The notes under the pieces: model-generated
The model's input: only the letters and a program-made list of their open reading frames with translations
Database searches by the model: none
Told to the model about the DNA's origin: nothing
Made by a program: the position numbers and the translations under genes
In this document: positions 51,122 to 63,967 of the stretch, piece after piece
Layout: each line of letters starts with the position of its first letter
How positions within the stretch are numbered: position 1 is the stretch's first letter
Assembly: GCA_030998225.1 (NCBI GenBank)
Contig: JAPYXD010000744.1
Coordinates: forward strand, 1,860,001-1,924,000
Reading direction: 5' to 3'
Length of the DNA stretch: 64,000 nucleotides
Origin: Diplolepis rosae
Lineage: Eukaryota; Arthropoda; Insecta; Hymenoptera; Diplolepididae

Positions 51122-53984
51122 TATAAATGAGGTATCTTAAATTTCAGTATTCAGCTTAAGTTCCCTGAGGAATGTGTTTTTTAAGCACCTGGACTACTAG
51201 ATATAATTTTCAAAATGACGAGATCTGTAAAATATGAACAAGTTATCTGAATTTTCAGTTTTCAGCTTAAGTTCCCTGAGGAAGATGTATTTCAAGCACC
51301 TGGGCTACTAAATACAATTTTAAAAATGAAGGAATCTCTAAAAAATAAACGAGGTATCTTAAATTTCATTTCTCAGCTTAAGTACCCTGAGGAAGACGTT
51401 TTTCAAGCACCTGGACTACTAGATATGATTTTCAAAATGACGGGATCTGTAAAATATGAACGAGGTATCTGAATGTTCAGTTTTCAGCTTAAGTTCCCCG
51501 AGGAAGATGTTTTTTAAGCACCTGGGCTACTAAATATAATTTTCAAAATGACGGGATCTCTAAAATATAAACGAGGTATCTTAAATATCACTTCTCAACT
51601 TAAGTTCCCTGAGGAAGATGTTTTTCAAGCACCTGGGCTACTAAATATAATTTTCAAAATGACGGGATCTCTAAAATATAAACGAGGTATCTTAAATATC
51701 AATTCTCAGCTTAAGTTCCGTGAGGAAGATGTTTTTCAAGCACCTGGGCTACTAGATATGATTCTCAAAATGACGGGATCTGAAAATATGAAAAAGTAAT
51801 ATGAGTTTTCAGTTTTAGCTAAAGTTCCCCGAGGAAGATGTTTTTTAAGCACCTGGGCTACTAAATATAATTTTCAAAATGACGGGATCTCTAAAATATA
51901 AACGAGGTATCTTAAATATCACTTCTCAACTTAAGTTCCCTGAGGAAGATGTTTTTCAAGCACCTGGGCTACTAAATATAATTTTCAAAATGACGGGATC
52001 TCTAAAATATAAACGAGGTATCTTAAATTTCACTTCTCAGCTTAAGTTTCCTGAGGAAGATGTTTTTTAAGTACCTGGACTACTAGATATAATTTTCAAA
52101 ATGACGGGATCTCTAAAATATAAACGAGGTATCTTAAATTTCACTTCTCAGCTTAAGTTCCCTGAGGAAGATGTTTTTTAAGCACCTGGACTACTAGATA
52201 TAATTTTCAAAATGACGGGATCTCACTAATATAAACAAGGTATCTTCAATTTCAGTTCTCAGCTCAAGTTCCATAAGGAAGATGGTTTTTAAGCACCTGG
52301 AATACTAAATATAATTTACAAAATGAAGGGATCTCTAAAATATAAACTAGGTATCTTAAATATCACTTCTCAGCTTAAGTTCCATAAGGAAGATGGTTTT
52401 TAAGCACCTGGAATACTAAATATAATTTACAAAATAAAGGGATCTCTAAAAAATAAACGAGGTATCTTAAATTTCACTTCTCAGCTTAAGTACCCTGAGG
52501 AAGATGTTTTTTAAGCACCTGGACTACTATATATAATTTTCAAAATGACGGGATCTCTATAATATAAACAAGGTATCTTAAATTTCAGTTCTCAGCTCAA
52601 GTTCCATAAGGAAGATGGTTTTTAAGCACCTGGAATACTAAATATAATTCACAAAATGAAGGGATCTCTAAAATATAATTGAGGTATCTTAAATTTCACT
52701 TCTCAGCTTAAGTTCCCTGAGGAAGATGTTTTTTAAGCACCTGGACTACTATATATAATTTTCAAAATGACGGGATCTGTAAAATATGAACAAGTTATCT
52801 GAATTTTCAGTTTTCAGATTAAGTTCCACGAGGAATATGTTTTTCAACACCTGCGCTACTAATTATAATTTTCAAAATGACGGGATTTCTAAAATATAAA
52901 CTAGGTATCTTAAATTTCTGTTCTCAGCTTAACTTCCACGTGGAATGTGTATTTTAGGCCCTTGGACTTCTAGATATGATTCTCAAAATGACGGGATCTG
53001 TAAAATATGAACAAGTTATCTGAGTTTTCAGTTTTAGCTAAAGTTCGCTGAGGAAGATGTTTTTCAAGCACCTGGGCTACTAAATATAATTTTCAAAATG
53101 ACGGGATCTCTAAAATATAAGCGAGGCATCTTAAATATGACTTCTCACATTAAGTTCCGTGAGGAAGATGTTTTTCAAGCACCTGTGCTACTATATATAA
53201 TTTTCAAAATGATGGGATCTGTAAAATATGAACAAGTTATCTGAATTTTCAGTTTTCAGCTTAAGTTCCCTGAGGAAGATGTATTTCAAGCACCTGGGCT
53301 ACTAAATATAATTTTCAAAATGACGAGATCTCTAAAAAATAAACGAGGTATCTTAAATTTCACTTCTCAGCTTAAGTACCCTGAGGAAAATTTTTTTTAA
53401 GCACCTGGAATACTAAATATAATTTGCAAAATGACGGGATCTCTAAAATATGAACAAGGTATCTTAAATTTCTGTTCTCAGCTTAACTTCCACGTGGAAT
53501 GTGTATTTTAAGCCCTTGGACTACTAGATATGATTTTCAAAATGACGGGATCTGTAAAATATGAACAAGTTATCTGAATTTTCAGTTTTCAGCCAAAGTT
53601 CCCTGAGGAAGATGTTTTTCAAGCACCTGGGCTACTAAATATAATTTTCAAAATGACTGGATCTGTAAAATATGAACAAGGTATCTTAAATTTCACTTCT
53701 CAGGGTAACTTCCACGAGGACTGTGTATTTTAGGCCCTTGGACTACTAGATATGTTTTTCAAAATGACGGGATCTGTAAAATATGAACAAGTTATCTGTA
53801 TTTTCAGTTTTCAGCTTAAGTTCCCTGAGGAAGATGTATTTCAAGCACCTGGGCTACTAAATATAATTTTCAAAATGAAGGAATCTCTAAAAAATAAACT
53901 AGGTATCTTAAATTTCACTTCTCAGCTTAAGTTCCATAGGAAGATGATTTTTAAGCACCTGGACTACTAGATATAATTTTCAAA

Positions 53985-54428
53985 ATGACGGGATCTGTAA
54001 AATATGAACAAGGTATCTTAAATTTCTGTTCTCAGCTTAACTTCCACGTGGAATGTGTATTTTAAGCCCTTGGACTACTAGATATGATTTTCAAAATGAC
54101 GGGATCTGTAAAATATGAACAAGTTATCTGAATTTTCAGTTTTCAGCTAAAGTTCCCTGAGGAAGATGTTTTTCAAGCACCTGGGCTACTAAATATAATT
54201 TTCAAAATGACGGGATCTGTAAAATATGAACAAGGTATCTTAAATTTCTGTTCTCAGCTTAACTTCCACGTGGACTGTGTATTTTAGGCCCTTGGACTAC
54301 TAGATATGTTTTTCAAAATGACGGGATCTGTAAAATATGAACAAGTTATCTGTATTTTCAGTTTTCAGCTTAAGTTCCCTGAGGAAGATGTATTTCAAGC
54401 ACCTGTGCTACTAAATATAATTTTCAAA
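53985..54428 (+). repeat. C-G dimer run, two dimers
   Basis: Units start at 53985 (C), 54096 (G), 54207 (C with GTGGACTGTG) and 54318 (G/B-like with TTATCTGTATTTTCAG). A related C-G pair lies at 53431-53652. These dimers sit inside higher-order copy 2 and match those at 32488 and 43909. Confidence 0.78.
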
Positions 54429-54981
54429 ATGAAGGTATATCTAAACACTAAACGATGTATCTTAAATTTCACTTCTCAGCCTAAGTACCATGAGGAAGAT
54501 GTTTTTCAAGCACCTGGACTATTAGATATAATTTTCAAAATGACGGGATCTGTAAAATATGAACAAGGTATCTTAAATTTCTGTTCTCAGCTTAACTTCC
54601 ACGTGGAATGTGTATTTTAAGCACCTGGACTACTAGATATAATTCTCAAAATGACGGGATCTGAAAATATGAACAAGTAATCTGAGTTTTCAGTTTTAGC
54701 TAAAGTTCGCTGACGAAGATGTTTTTCAAGCACCTGGGCTACTAAATATAATTTTCAAAATGACGGGATCTCTAAAATATAAACGAGGTATCTTAAATAT
54801 CACTTCTCAACTTAAGTTCCCTGAGGAAGATGTTTTTCAAGCACCTGGGCTACTAAATATAATTTTCAAAATGACGGGATCTCTAAAATATAAACGATGT
54901 ATCTTAAATTTCACTTCTCAGCTTAAGTTCCCTGAGGAAGATGTATTTTAAGCACCTGGACTACTAGATATAATTTTCAAA

Positions 54982-57089
54982 ATGACGGGATCTGTAAAAT
55001 ATGAACAAGGTATCTTAAATTTCACTTCTCAACTTAAGTTTCATAAGGAATATGGTTTGAAGAACCTGGAATACTAATTGTAATTTACAAAATAACGAGA
55101 TCTCTAAAATATAAACGAGGTATCACGAATTTCACTTCTCAGCTTAAGATCCCTGAGGAAGATGTTTTTTAAGCACCTGGACTACTAGATATAATTTTCA
55201 AAAATGACGGGATCTCTAAACAATAAACGAGGTATCTTAAATTTCACTTCTCACCTTAAGTTCCGTGAGGAAGATGTTTTTCAAGCACATGGGCTACTAG
55301 AAATAATTTTCAAAATGACGGTATCTGTAAAATATGAAAAAGGTATCTGAATTTTCAGTTCTCAGCTTAAGTTCCATAAGGAAAATAGTCTTCAAGCACC
55401 TGGAATACTAAATATAATTTTAAAAATGAAGGAATCTCTAAAAAATAAACGAGGTATCTTAATTTTCACTTCTGAGCTTAAGTACCATGAGGAAGATGTA
55501 TTTTAAGCACCTGGACTACTAGATGTAATTTTCAAAATGACGGGATGTGTAAAATATGAACAAGGTATCTGAATTTTCAGTTCTCAGCTCAAGTTCCCTG
55601 AAAAAGATGTTTTTCAAGCAGCTGGAGTATTAGAAATAATTTTTAAAATGACGGGTTCTATAAAATATAAACAAGGTATCTTAAATTTCACTTCTGAGCA
55701 TAAGTTCCATAAGGAAGATGGTTTTTAAGCACCTGGAATACTAAATATAATTTACAAAATGAAGGGATCTCTAAAATATAAATGAGGTATCTTAAATTTC
55801 ACTTCTCAGCTAAGGTTCCCTGAGGAAGATGTTTTTTAAGCACCTGGACTACTAGATATAATTTACAAAATGACGGGATCTGTAAAATATGAACAAGTTA
55901 TCTGAATTTTCAGTTCTCAGCGTAAGTTCCATAAGGAAAATGGTCTTCAAGCACCTGGAATACTAAATATAATTTTCAAAATGACGGGATCTCTAAACAA
56001 TAAACGAGGTATCTTAAATTTCACTTCTCAGCCTAAGTACCATGAGGAAGATGTTTTTTAAGCACCTGGACTACTAGATATAATTTTCAAAATGACGGGA
56101 TCTGTAAAATATGAACAAGTTATCTGAATTTTCACTTCTCAGCTTAAGTTCCCTGAGGAAGATGTTTTTTAAGCACCTGGAGTACTAGATATAATTTTCA
56201 AAATGACGGGTTCTATAAAATATAAACTAGGTATCTTAAATTTCACTTCTCAGCTTAAGTTCCATAAGGAAGATGGTTTTTAAGCACCTGGAATACTAAA
56301 TATAATTTACAAAATGAAGGGATCTCTAAAATATAAATGAGGTATCTTAAATTTCACTTCTCAGCTTAAGTTCCCTGATGAAGATGTTTTTTAAGCACCT
56401 GGAATACTAAATATAATTTACAAAATGACTGGATTTCTAAAATATAAATGAGGTATCTTAAATTTCAGTTTTCAGCTTAAGTTCCGTGAGGAAGATGTTT
56501 TCTAAGCACCTGGACTACTAGATATAATTTTCAAAATGACGGGATTTGTAAAATATGAACAAGGTATCTGAATTTTCAGTTCTCAGCTTAAGTTCCCTGA
56601 GGAAGATGTTTTTCAAGCACCTGGGCTACTAAATACAATTTTAAAAATGAAGGAATCTCTAAAAAATAAACGAGGTATCTTAAATTTCATTTCTCAGCTT
56701 AAGTACCCTGAGGAAGACGTTTTTCAAGCACCTGGACTACTAGATATGATTTTCAAAATGACGGGATCTGAAAATATGAACAAGTAATCTGAGTTTTCAG
56801 TTTTAGCTAAAGTTCGCAGAGGAAGATGTTTTTCAAGCACCTGGGCTACTAAATATAATTTTCAAAATGACGGGATTTCTAAAATATAAGCGAGGCATCT
56901 TAAATATGACTTCTCAGCTTAAGTTCCCCTCATGAAGATGTTTTTCAAGCACCTGGTATACTAAATATAATTTTCAAAATGACGTGATCTCTAAAATATA
57001 AACGATGTATCTTAAATTTCACTTCTCAGCTTACGTTCCCTGAGGAAGGTGTAGGTTATGGACCTGGACTAGTGGATATAATTTTCAAA
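54982..57089 (+). repeat. Truncated higher-order copy 3 (19 monomers)
   Basis: 2,108 bp from the K monomer at 54982 to the one at 57090, 19 x 111 less 1. It has the K unit and its ATAACGAGATC follower, E-like and D units, CTACTAAATACAATTTTA near 56.63 kb and an H unit near 56.77 kb with TTCGCAGAGG. The central part of the long unit (dimers, CAACACC and CAGGGTAAC markers) is missing, so about 24 monomers are deleted or were never included. Confidence 0.65.
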
Positions 57090-58532
57090 ATAACGGGATC
57101 TGTAAAATATGAACAAGGTATCTTAAATTTCAGTTCTCAGCTCAAGTTTCATGAGGAATATGGTTTGAAGAACCTGGAATACTAATTGTAATTTACAAAA
57201 TAACGAGATCTCTAAAATATAAACGAGGTATCACGAATTTCACTTCTCAGCTTAAGATCCCTGAGGAAGATGTTTTTTAAGCACCTGGACTACTAGATAT
57301 AATTTTCAAAAATGACGGGATTTGTAAAATATGAACAAGTTATCTGAATTTTCAGTTTTCAGCTTAAGTTCCCTGAGGAAGATGTATTTCAAGCACCTGG
57401 GCTACTAAATACAATTTTAAAAATGAAGGAATCTCTAAAAAATAAACGAGGTATCTTAAATTTCATTTCTCAGCTTAAGTACCCTGAGGAAGACGTTTTT
57501 CAAGCACCTGGACTACTAGATATAATTTTCCAATTGACGGGATCTCTATAATATAAACAAGGTATCTTAAATTTCACTTCTCAGCTTAAGTTCCATAAGG
57601 AAGATGGTTTTTAAGCACCTGGAATACTAAATATAATTTACAAAATGATTGGATCTCTAAAATATAAATGAGGTATCTTAAATTTCACTTCTCAGCTAAC
57701 GTTCCCTGAGGAAGATGTTTTTTAAGTACCTGGACTACTAAATATAATTTTCAAAATGACGGGATCTATAAAATATAAACGAGGTATCTTAAATTTCACT
57801 TTTCAGCTTAAGTTCCCTGAGGAAGATGTTTTAAAAGCACCTGGACTACTAGATATAATTTTCAAAATGACGGGATCTCTAAAATATAAACAAGGTATCT
57901 TAAATTTCAGTTCTCAGCTCAAGTTACATAAGGAAGATGGTTTTTAAGCACCTGGAATACTAAATATAATTTACAAAATGAAGGGATCACTAAAATATAA
58001 ATGAGGTATCTTAAATATCACTTCTCAGCTTAAGTTCCATAAGGAAGATGGTTTTTAAGCACCTGGAATACTAAATATAATTTACAAAATGACGGGTTCT
58101 ATAAAATATAAACGAGGTATCTTAAATTTCACTTCTCAGCTTAAGTACCCTGAGGAAGATGTTTTTTAAGCACCTGGACTACTATATATAATTTTCAAAA
58201 TGACGGGATCTCTATAATATAAACAAGGTATCTTAAATTTCAGTTATCAGCTTAAGTTCCATAAGGAAGATGGTTTTTAAGCACCTGGAATACTAAATAT
58301 AATTTACAAAATGATTGGATCTCTAAAATATAAATGAGGTATCTTAAATTTCACTTCTCAGCTAACGTTCCCTGAGGAAGATGTTTTTTAAGCACCTGGA
58401 CTACTAGATATAATTTTCAAAATGAAGGGATCTCTAATATATAAACGAGGTATCTTAAATTTCACTTCTCAGCTTAAGTACCCTGAGGAAGATGTTTTTT
58501 AAGCACCTGGACTACTATATATAGTTTTCAAA

Positions 58533-59087
58533 ATGACGGGATCTCTATAATATAAACAAGGTATCTTAAATTTCAGTTCTCAGCTCAAGTTCCATAAGGA
58601 AGATGGTTTTTAAGCACCTGGAATACTAAATATAATTTACAAAATGACTGGATCTCTAAAATATAAACTAGGTATCTTAAATTTCAGTTCTCAGCTCAAG
58701 TTCCATAAGGAAGATGGTTTTTAAGCACCTGGAATAATAAATATAATTTTCAAAATGACGGGATCTCTAAAATATAAACTAGGTATCTTAAATTTCACTT
58801 CTCAGCTTAAGTTCCATAAGGAAGATGGTTTTTAAGCACCTGGAATACTAAATATAATTTTCAAAATGACGGGATCTCTAAAATATAAACGAGGTATCTT
58901 AAATTTCATTTCTCAGCTTAAGTTCCATAAGGAAGATGGTTTTTAAGCACCTGGAATACTAAATATAATTTTCAAAATGACGGGTTCTATAAAATATAAA
59001 CTAGGTATCTTAAATTTCACTTCTCAGCTTAAGTTCCATAAGGAAGATGGTTTTTAAGCACCTGGAATACTAAATATAATTTACAAA
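58533..59087 (+). repeat. Run of five D-type monomers
   Basis: Units start at 58533, 58644, 58755, 58866 and 58977. Class D is defined by TTCCATAAGGAAGATGG and GGTTTTTAAGCACCTGG with a GGAATA(C/A)TAAATATAATTT end, often with AAACTAGG. The first is an M-headed variant (CTCTATAATATAAACAAGG). This is one of the longest stretches of one class and suggests local amplification of single monomers rather than cassettes. Confidence 0.8.
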
Positions 59088-59198
59088 ATGATTGGATCTC
59101 TAAAATATAAATGAGGTATCTTAAATTTCACTTCTCAACTTAACTTCCACATAGAATGTGTATTTTAGGCCCTGGGACTACTAGATATAATTTTCAAA

Positions 59199-59309
59199 AT
59201 GATGGGATCTGTAAAATATGAACTAGTTATATGAATTTTCATTTTTAAGATTAAGTTCACTGATTAAGATGTATTTCAAGCACCTGGGATACTAAATATA
59301 ATTTTCAAA
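59199..59309 (+). repeat. Highly diverged monomer
   Basis: Still 111 bp, but the middle has many private changes: GAACTAGTTATATG, TTCATTTTTAAGATTAAG and TTCACTGATTAAGATG. The neighbours are ordinary class units. A second such unit lies at 59864-59974 with ATATATAAGATG and TTAAATTTAAATTCTCAG. Confidence 0.7.
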
Positions 59310-61303
59310 ATGACGGGATCTCTAAACAATAAACGAGGTATCTTAAATTTCACTTCTCAGCCTAAGTACCCTGAGGAAGATGTATTTTAAGCACCGGGAC
59401 TACTAGATATAATAGTCAAAATGACGGGATCTGTAAAATATGAACAAGTTAACTGAATTTTCAGTTTTCATCTAAAGTTCCGGGAGGAAGATGTTTTTCA
59501 AGCACCTGGGTTACTAGATATAATTTTCAAAATGACGGGAACTCTAAAATATAAACCAGGTATCATAAATATCTGTTCTCATCTTATCTTCCCTGAGGAA
59601 GGTGTATTTTAGGCACCTGGAATACTAAATATAATTTACAAAATGACGGGATCTCTAAAATATTAACGAGGTATCTTAATTTTCAGTTCTCAGCTTAAGG
59701 TCCCTGAGGAAGATATTTTTCAAGCACCTGGTCTACTAAATATAATTTTCAAAATGACGAGATCTCTAAAAAATAAACGAGGTATCTTAAATTTCACTTC
59801 TCGGCTTAAGTACCCTGAGGAAAATTTTTTTAAGCACCTGGAATACTAAATATAATTTACAAAATGACGGGATCTCTAAAATATATAAGATGTATTTTAA
59901 ATTTAAATTCTCAGATTAAGTTCCGTGATTAAGATTTTTTTCAAGCACCTGGTATACTAAATATAATTTTCAAAATGACGGGATCTCTAAAATATAAACG
60001 AGGTATCTTAAATTTCACTTCTCAGCCTAAGTACCCTGAGGAAGATGTTTTTCAAGCACCTGGTCTACTAAATATAATTTTCAAAATGACGAGATCTCTA
60101 AAAAATAAACGATGTATCTTAAATTTCACTTCTCAGCTTAAGTTCCCCGAGGAAAATTTTTTTTAAGCACCTGGAATACTAAATATAATTTACAAAATAA
60201 AGGGATCTCTAAAATATAAACGAGGTATCTTAAATTTCACTTCTCAGCTTAAGTTCCCTGATGCAGATGTTTTTCAAGCACCTGGTCTACTAAATATAAT
60301 TTTCAAAATGACGAGATCTCTAAAAAATAAACGATGTATTTTAAATTTCACTTCTCAGCTTAAGTTCCCTGAGGAAGATGTTTTTTAAGCACATAGACTA
60401 CTAGATATAATTTTCAAAATGACGGGATCTCTAAAAAATAAACGAGGTATCTTAAATTTCACTTCTCAGCTTAAGTACCCTGAGGAAGATGTATTTAATG
60501 CACCTGGACTACTAGATATAATTGTCAAAATGACGGGATCTGTAAAATATGAACAAGGTAACTTAAATTTCTGTTCTTAGCTTAACTTCCACGTGGAATA
60601 TGTATTTTAAGCCCTTGGACTACTAGATATGATTTTCAAAAATGACGGGATCTGTAAAATATGAACAAGTTAACTGAATTTTCAGTTTTCAGCTTAAGTT
60701 CCCTGAGGAAGATGTATTTCAAGCACCTGGGCTACTAAATATAATTTTCAAAATGAAGGAATCTCTAAAAAATAAAAGAGGTATCTTAAATTTCACTTCT
60801 CAGCTTAAGTACCCTGAGGAAGATGTATTTTATGCACCTGGACTACTAGATATAATTGTCAAAATGACGGGATCTGTAAAATATGAACAAGGTAACTTAA
60901 ATTTCTGTTCTTAGCTTAACTTCCACGTGGAATATGTATTTTAAGCCCTTGGACTACTAGATATGATTTTCAAAATGACGGGATCTGTAAAATATGAACA
61001 AGTTAACTGAATTTTCAGTTTTCAGCTAAAGTTCCCTGAGGAAAATTTTTTTTAAGCACCTGGAATACTAAATATAATTTACAAAATCAAGGGATCTCTA
61101 AAATATAAACTAGGTATCTTAAATTTCAGTTCTCAGCTCAAGTTCCATAAGGAAGATGGTTTTTAAGCACCTGGGATACTAAATATAATTTACAAAATGA
61201 AGGGATATCTAAAATATAAACTAGGTATCTTAAATTTCACTTCTCAGCTTAAGTTCCATAAGATGATTTTTAAGCACCTGGAATACTAAATATAATTTAC
61301 AAA

Positions 61304-62302
61304 ATAAAGGGATCTCTAAAAAATAAACGAGGTATCTTAAATTTCACTTCTCAGCTTAAGTACCCTGAGGAAGATGTTTTTTAAGCACCTGGACTACTAT
61401 ATATAATTTTCAAAATGACGGGATCTCTATAATATAAACAAGGTATCTTAAATTTCAGTTCTCAGCTCAAGTTCCATAAGGAAGATGGTTTTTAAGCACC
61501 TGGAATACTAAATATAATTTACAAAATGAAGGGATCTCTAAAATATAAACAAGGTATCTTAAATTTCAGTTCTCAGCTCAAGTTCCATAAGGAAGATGGT
61601 TTTTAAGCACCTGGAATACTAAATATAATTCACAAAATGAAGGGATCTCTAAAATATAATTGAGGTATCTTAAATATCACTTCTCAGCTTAAGTTCCATA
61701 AGGAAGATGGTTTTTAAGCACCTGGAATACTAAATATAATTTACGAAATAAAGGGATCTCTAAAAAATAAACGAGGTATCTTAAATTTCACTTCTCAGCT
61801 TAAGTACCCTGAGGAAGATGTTTTTTAAGCACCAGGACTACTATATATAGTTTTCAAAATGACGGGATCTCTATAATATAAACAAGGTATCTTAAATTTC
61901 AGTTCTCAGCTCAAGTTCCATAAGGAAGATGGTTTTTAAGCACCTGGAATACTAAATATAATTCACAAAATGAAGGGATCTCTAAAATATAATTGAGGTA
62001 TCTTAAATTTCACTTCTCAGCTTAAGTACCCTGAGGAAGATGTTTTTTAAGCACCTGGACTACTATATATAATTTTCAAAATGACGGGATCTCTATAATA
62101 TAAACAAGGTATCTTAAATTTCAGTTCTCAGCTCAAGTTCCATAAGGAAGATGGTTTTTAAGCACCTGGAATACTAAATATAATTTACAAAATGAAGGGA
62201 TCTCTAAAATATAAACTAGGTATCTTAAATATCACTTCGCAGCTCAAGTTCCATAAGGAAGATGGTTTTTAAGCACCTGGGCTACTAAATATAATTTTAA
62301 AA
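61304..62302 (+). repeat. M/D cassette series, nine monomers
   Basis: Units start at 61304, 61415, 61526, 61637, 61748, 61859, 61970, 62081 and 62192, all 111 bp. An E-like unit (ATAAAGGGATC) precedes M units (CTCTATAATATAAACAAGG, at 61415, 61859 and 62081). These alternate with D-like units (AAACAAGG, AAACTAGG or ATAATTGAGG). M followed by a D unit is a constant pairing elsewhere (about 9.2, 13.5, 16.7, 20.3, 26.3, 35.7, 47.8 and 52.6 kb). The triple occurrence here suggests recent local expansion. Confidence 0.8.
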
Positions 62303-63524
62303 ATGAAGGAATCTCTAAAAATAAACGAGGTATCTTAAATTTCATTTCTCAGCTTAAGTACCCTGAGGAAGATGTTTTTCAAGCACCTGGACTACTAGAT
62401 ATAATTTTCAAAATGACGGGATCTCTATAATATAAACAAGGTATCTTAAATTTCAGTTCTCAGCTTAAATTCCCTGAGGAAGATCTTTTTTAAGCACCTG
62501 GACTACTAGATATAATTTTCAAAATGACGGGATCTCTAAACAATAAACGAGGTATCTCAAATTTCACTTCTCAGCTTAAGTTCCCTGAGGAAGATGTTTT
62601 TGAAGCACCTGGACTACTAGATATAATTTTCAAAATGACGGGATCTCTAAACAATAAACGAGGTATCTCAAATTTCACTTCTCAGCTTAAGTACCCGGAG
62701 GAAGATGTTTTTTAAGTACCTGGACTACTAGATATAATTTTCAAAATGACGGGATCTGTAAAATATAAACAAGTTATCTGAATTTTCACTTCTCAGCTTA
62801 AGTTCCCTGAGGAAGATGTTTTTTAAGCACCTGGAGTACTAGATATAATTTTCAAAATGACGGGATCTCTAAACAATAAACGAGGTATCTTTAATTTCAC
62901 TTCTCCACCTCTGTTCCCGGAGGAAGATGTTTTTCAAGCACCTGGTCTACTAGATATAATTTACAAAATGACGGGATCTGTAAAATATGAACAAGGTATC
63001 TGAATTTTCATTTCTCAGCTTAAGTTCCCTGAGAAAGATGTTTTTCAAGCACCTGGAGTACTAGATATAATTTTCAAAATGACGGGTTCTATAAAATATA
63101 AACTAGGTATCTTAAATTTCACTTCTCAGCTTAAGTTCCCTGATGAAGATGTTTTTCAAGCACCTGGAATACTAAATATGATTTACAAAATGAAGGGATT
63201 TCTATAAAATATAAACTAGGTATCTTAAATTTCACTTCTCACCTTAAGTTCCGTGAGGAGGATGTTTTTTAAGCACCTGGACTATTAGATATAATTTTCA
63301 AAATGACGGGTTCTATAAAATATAAACTAGGTATCTTAAATTTCACTTCTCAGCTTAAGTTCCAAAAGGAAGATGGTTTTGAAGCACCTGGAATACTGAA
63401 TATAATTTACAAAATAAAGGGATCTCTAAAAAATAAACGAAGTATCTTAAATTTCACTTCTCAGCTTAAGTACCCTGAGGAAGATGTTTTTTAAGCACCT
63501 GGACTACTAGATATAATTTTCAAA

Positions 63525-63967
63525 ATGACGAGATCTCTAAAATATAAACTCGGTATCTTAAATTTCACTTCTCAGCTTAAGTTCCCTGACGAAGATGTTT
63601 TTCAAGCACCTGGTCTACTAAATATAATTTTCAAAATGACGAGATCTCTAAAAAATAAACGAGGTATCTTAAATTTCACTTCTCGGCTTAAGTACCGTGA
63701 GGAAAATTTTTTTAAGCACCTGGAATACTAAATATAATTTACAAAATAAAGGGATCTCTAAAATATAAACGAGGTATCTTAAATTTCACTTCTCATCTTA
63801 AGTTCCCTGATGAAGATGTTTTTCAAGCACCTGGTCTACTAAATATAATTTTCAAAATGACGAGATCTCTAAAAAATAAACGAGGTATCTTAAATTTCAC
63901 TTCTCGGCTTAAGTACCGTGAGGAAAATTTTTTTTAAGCACCTGGACTACTAGATATAATTTTCAAA
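63525..63967 (+). repeat. Terminal P-Q-P-Q series
   Basis: P at 63525 and 63746, Q at 63636 and 63857. Both Q units share TCTCGGCTTAAG and TACCGTGAGGAAAAT, otherwise rare, so the 221-222 bp dimer has just been duplicated. The first Q is one T short in its oligo-T run. Confidence 0.82.

Larger units (their letters stand above)
50217..54981 (+). repeat. Higher-order repeat of about 43 monomers, copy 2
   Basis: 4,765 bp (43 x 111 less 8). Same landmarks: K at 50217, ATGAAGGGATTTC near 51.11 kb (4,649 from copy 1), the CTTCTCAACTTAAG pair at 51548 (4,650), GGAATATGTTTTTCAACACC near 52.83 kb (4,432) and CAGGGTAACTTCCACGAGG at 53.70 kb (3,880). The shrinking offsets mean that copy 2 lost monomers early or gained them late, compensated by extra C and G units at about 53.9-54.6 kb. 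Confidence 0.7.

Noticed and set aside
59199..59974. Possible array boundary at the cluster of diverged units
   Set aside because: Ordinary monomers lie between and after them and the register is kept, so the array does not end here.
2653..63731. The 63-codon and longer + strand open frames as genes
   Set aside because: They all start at the same monomer-junction position and end at the repeat's own stop codons; their length follows from 111 being divisible by three. Neighbouring monomers with the same ancestry carry stops in the same frame.
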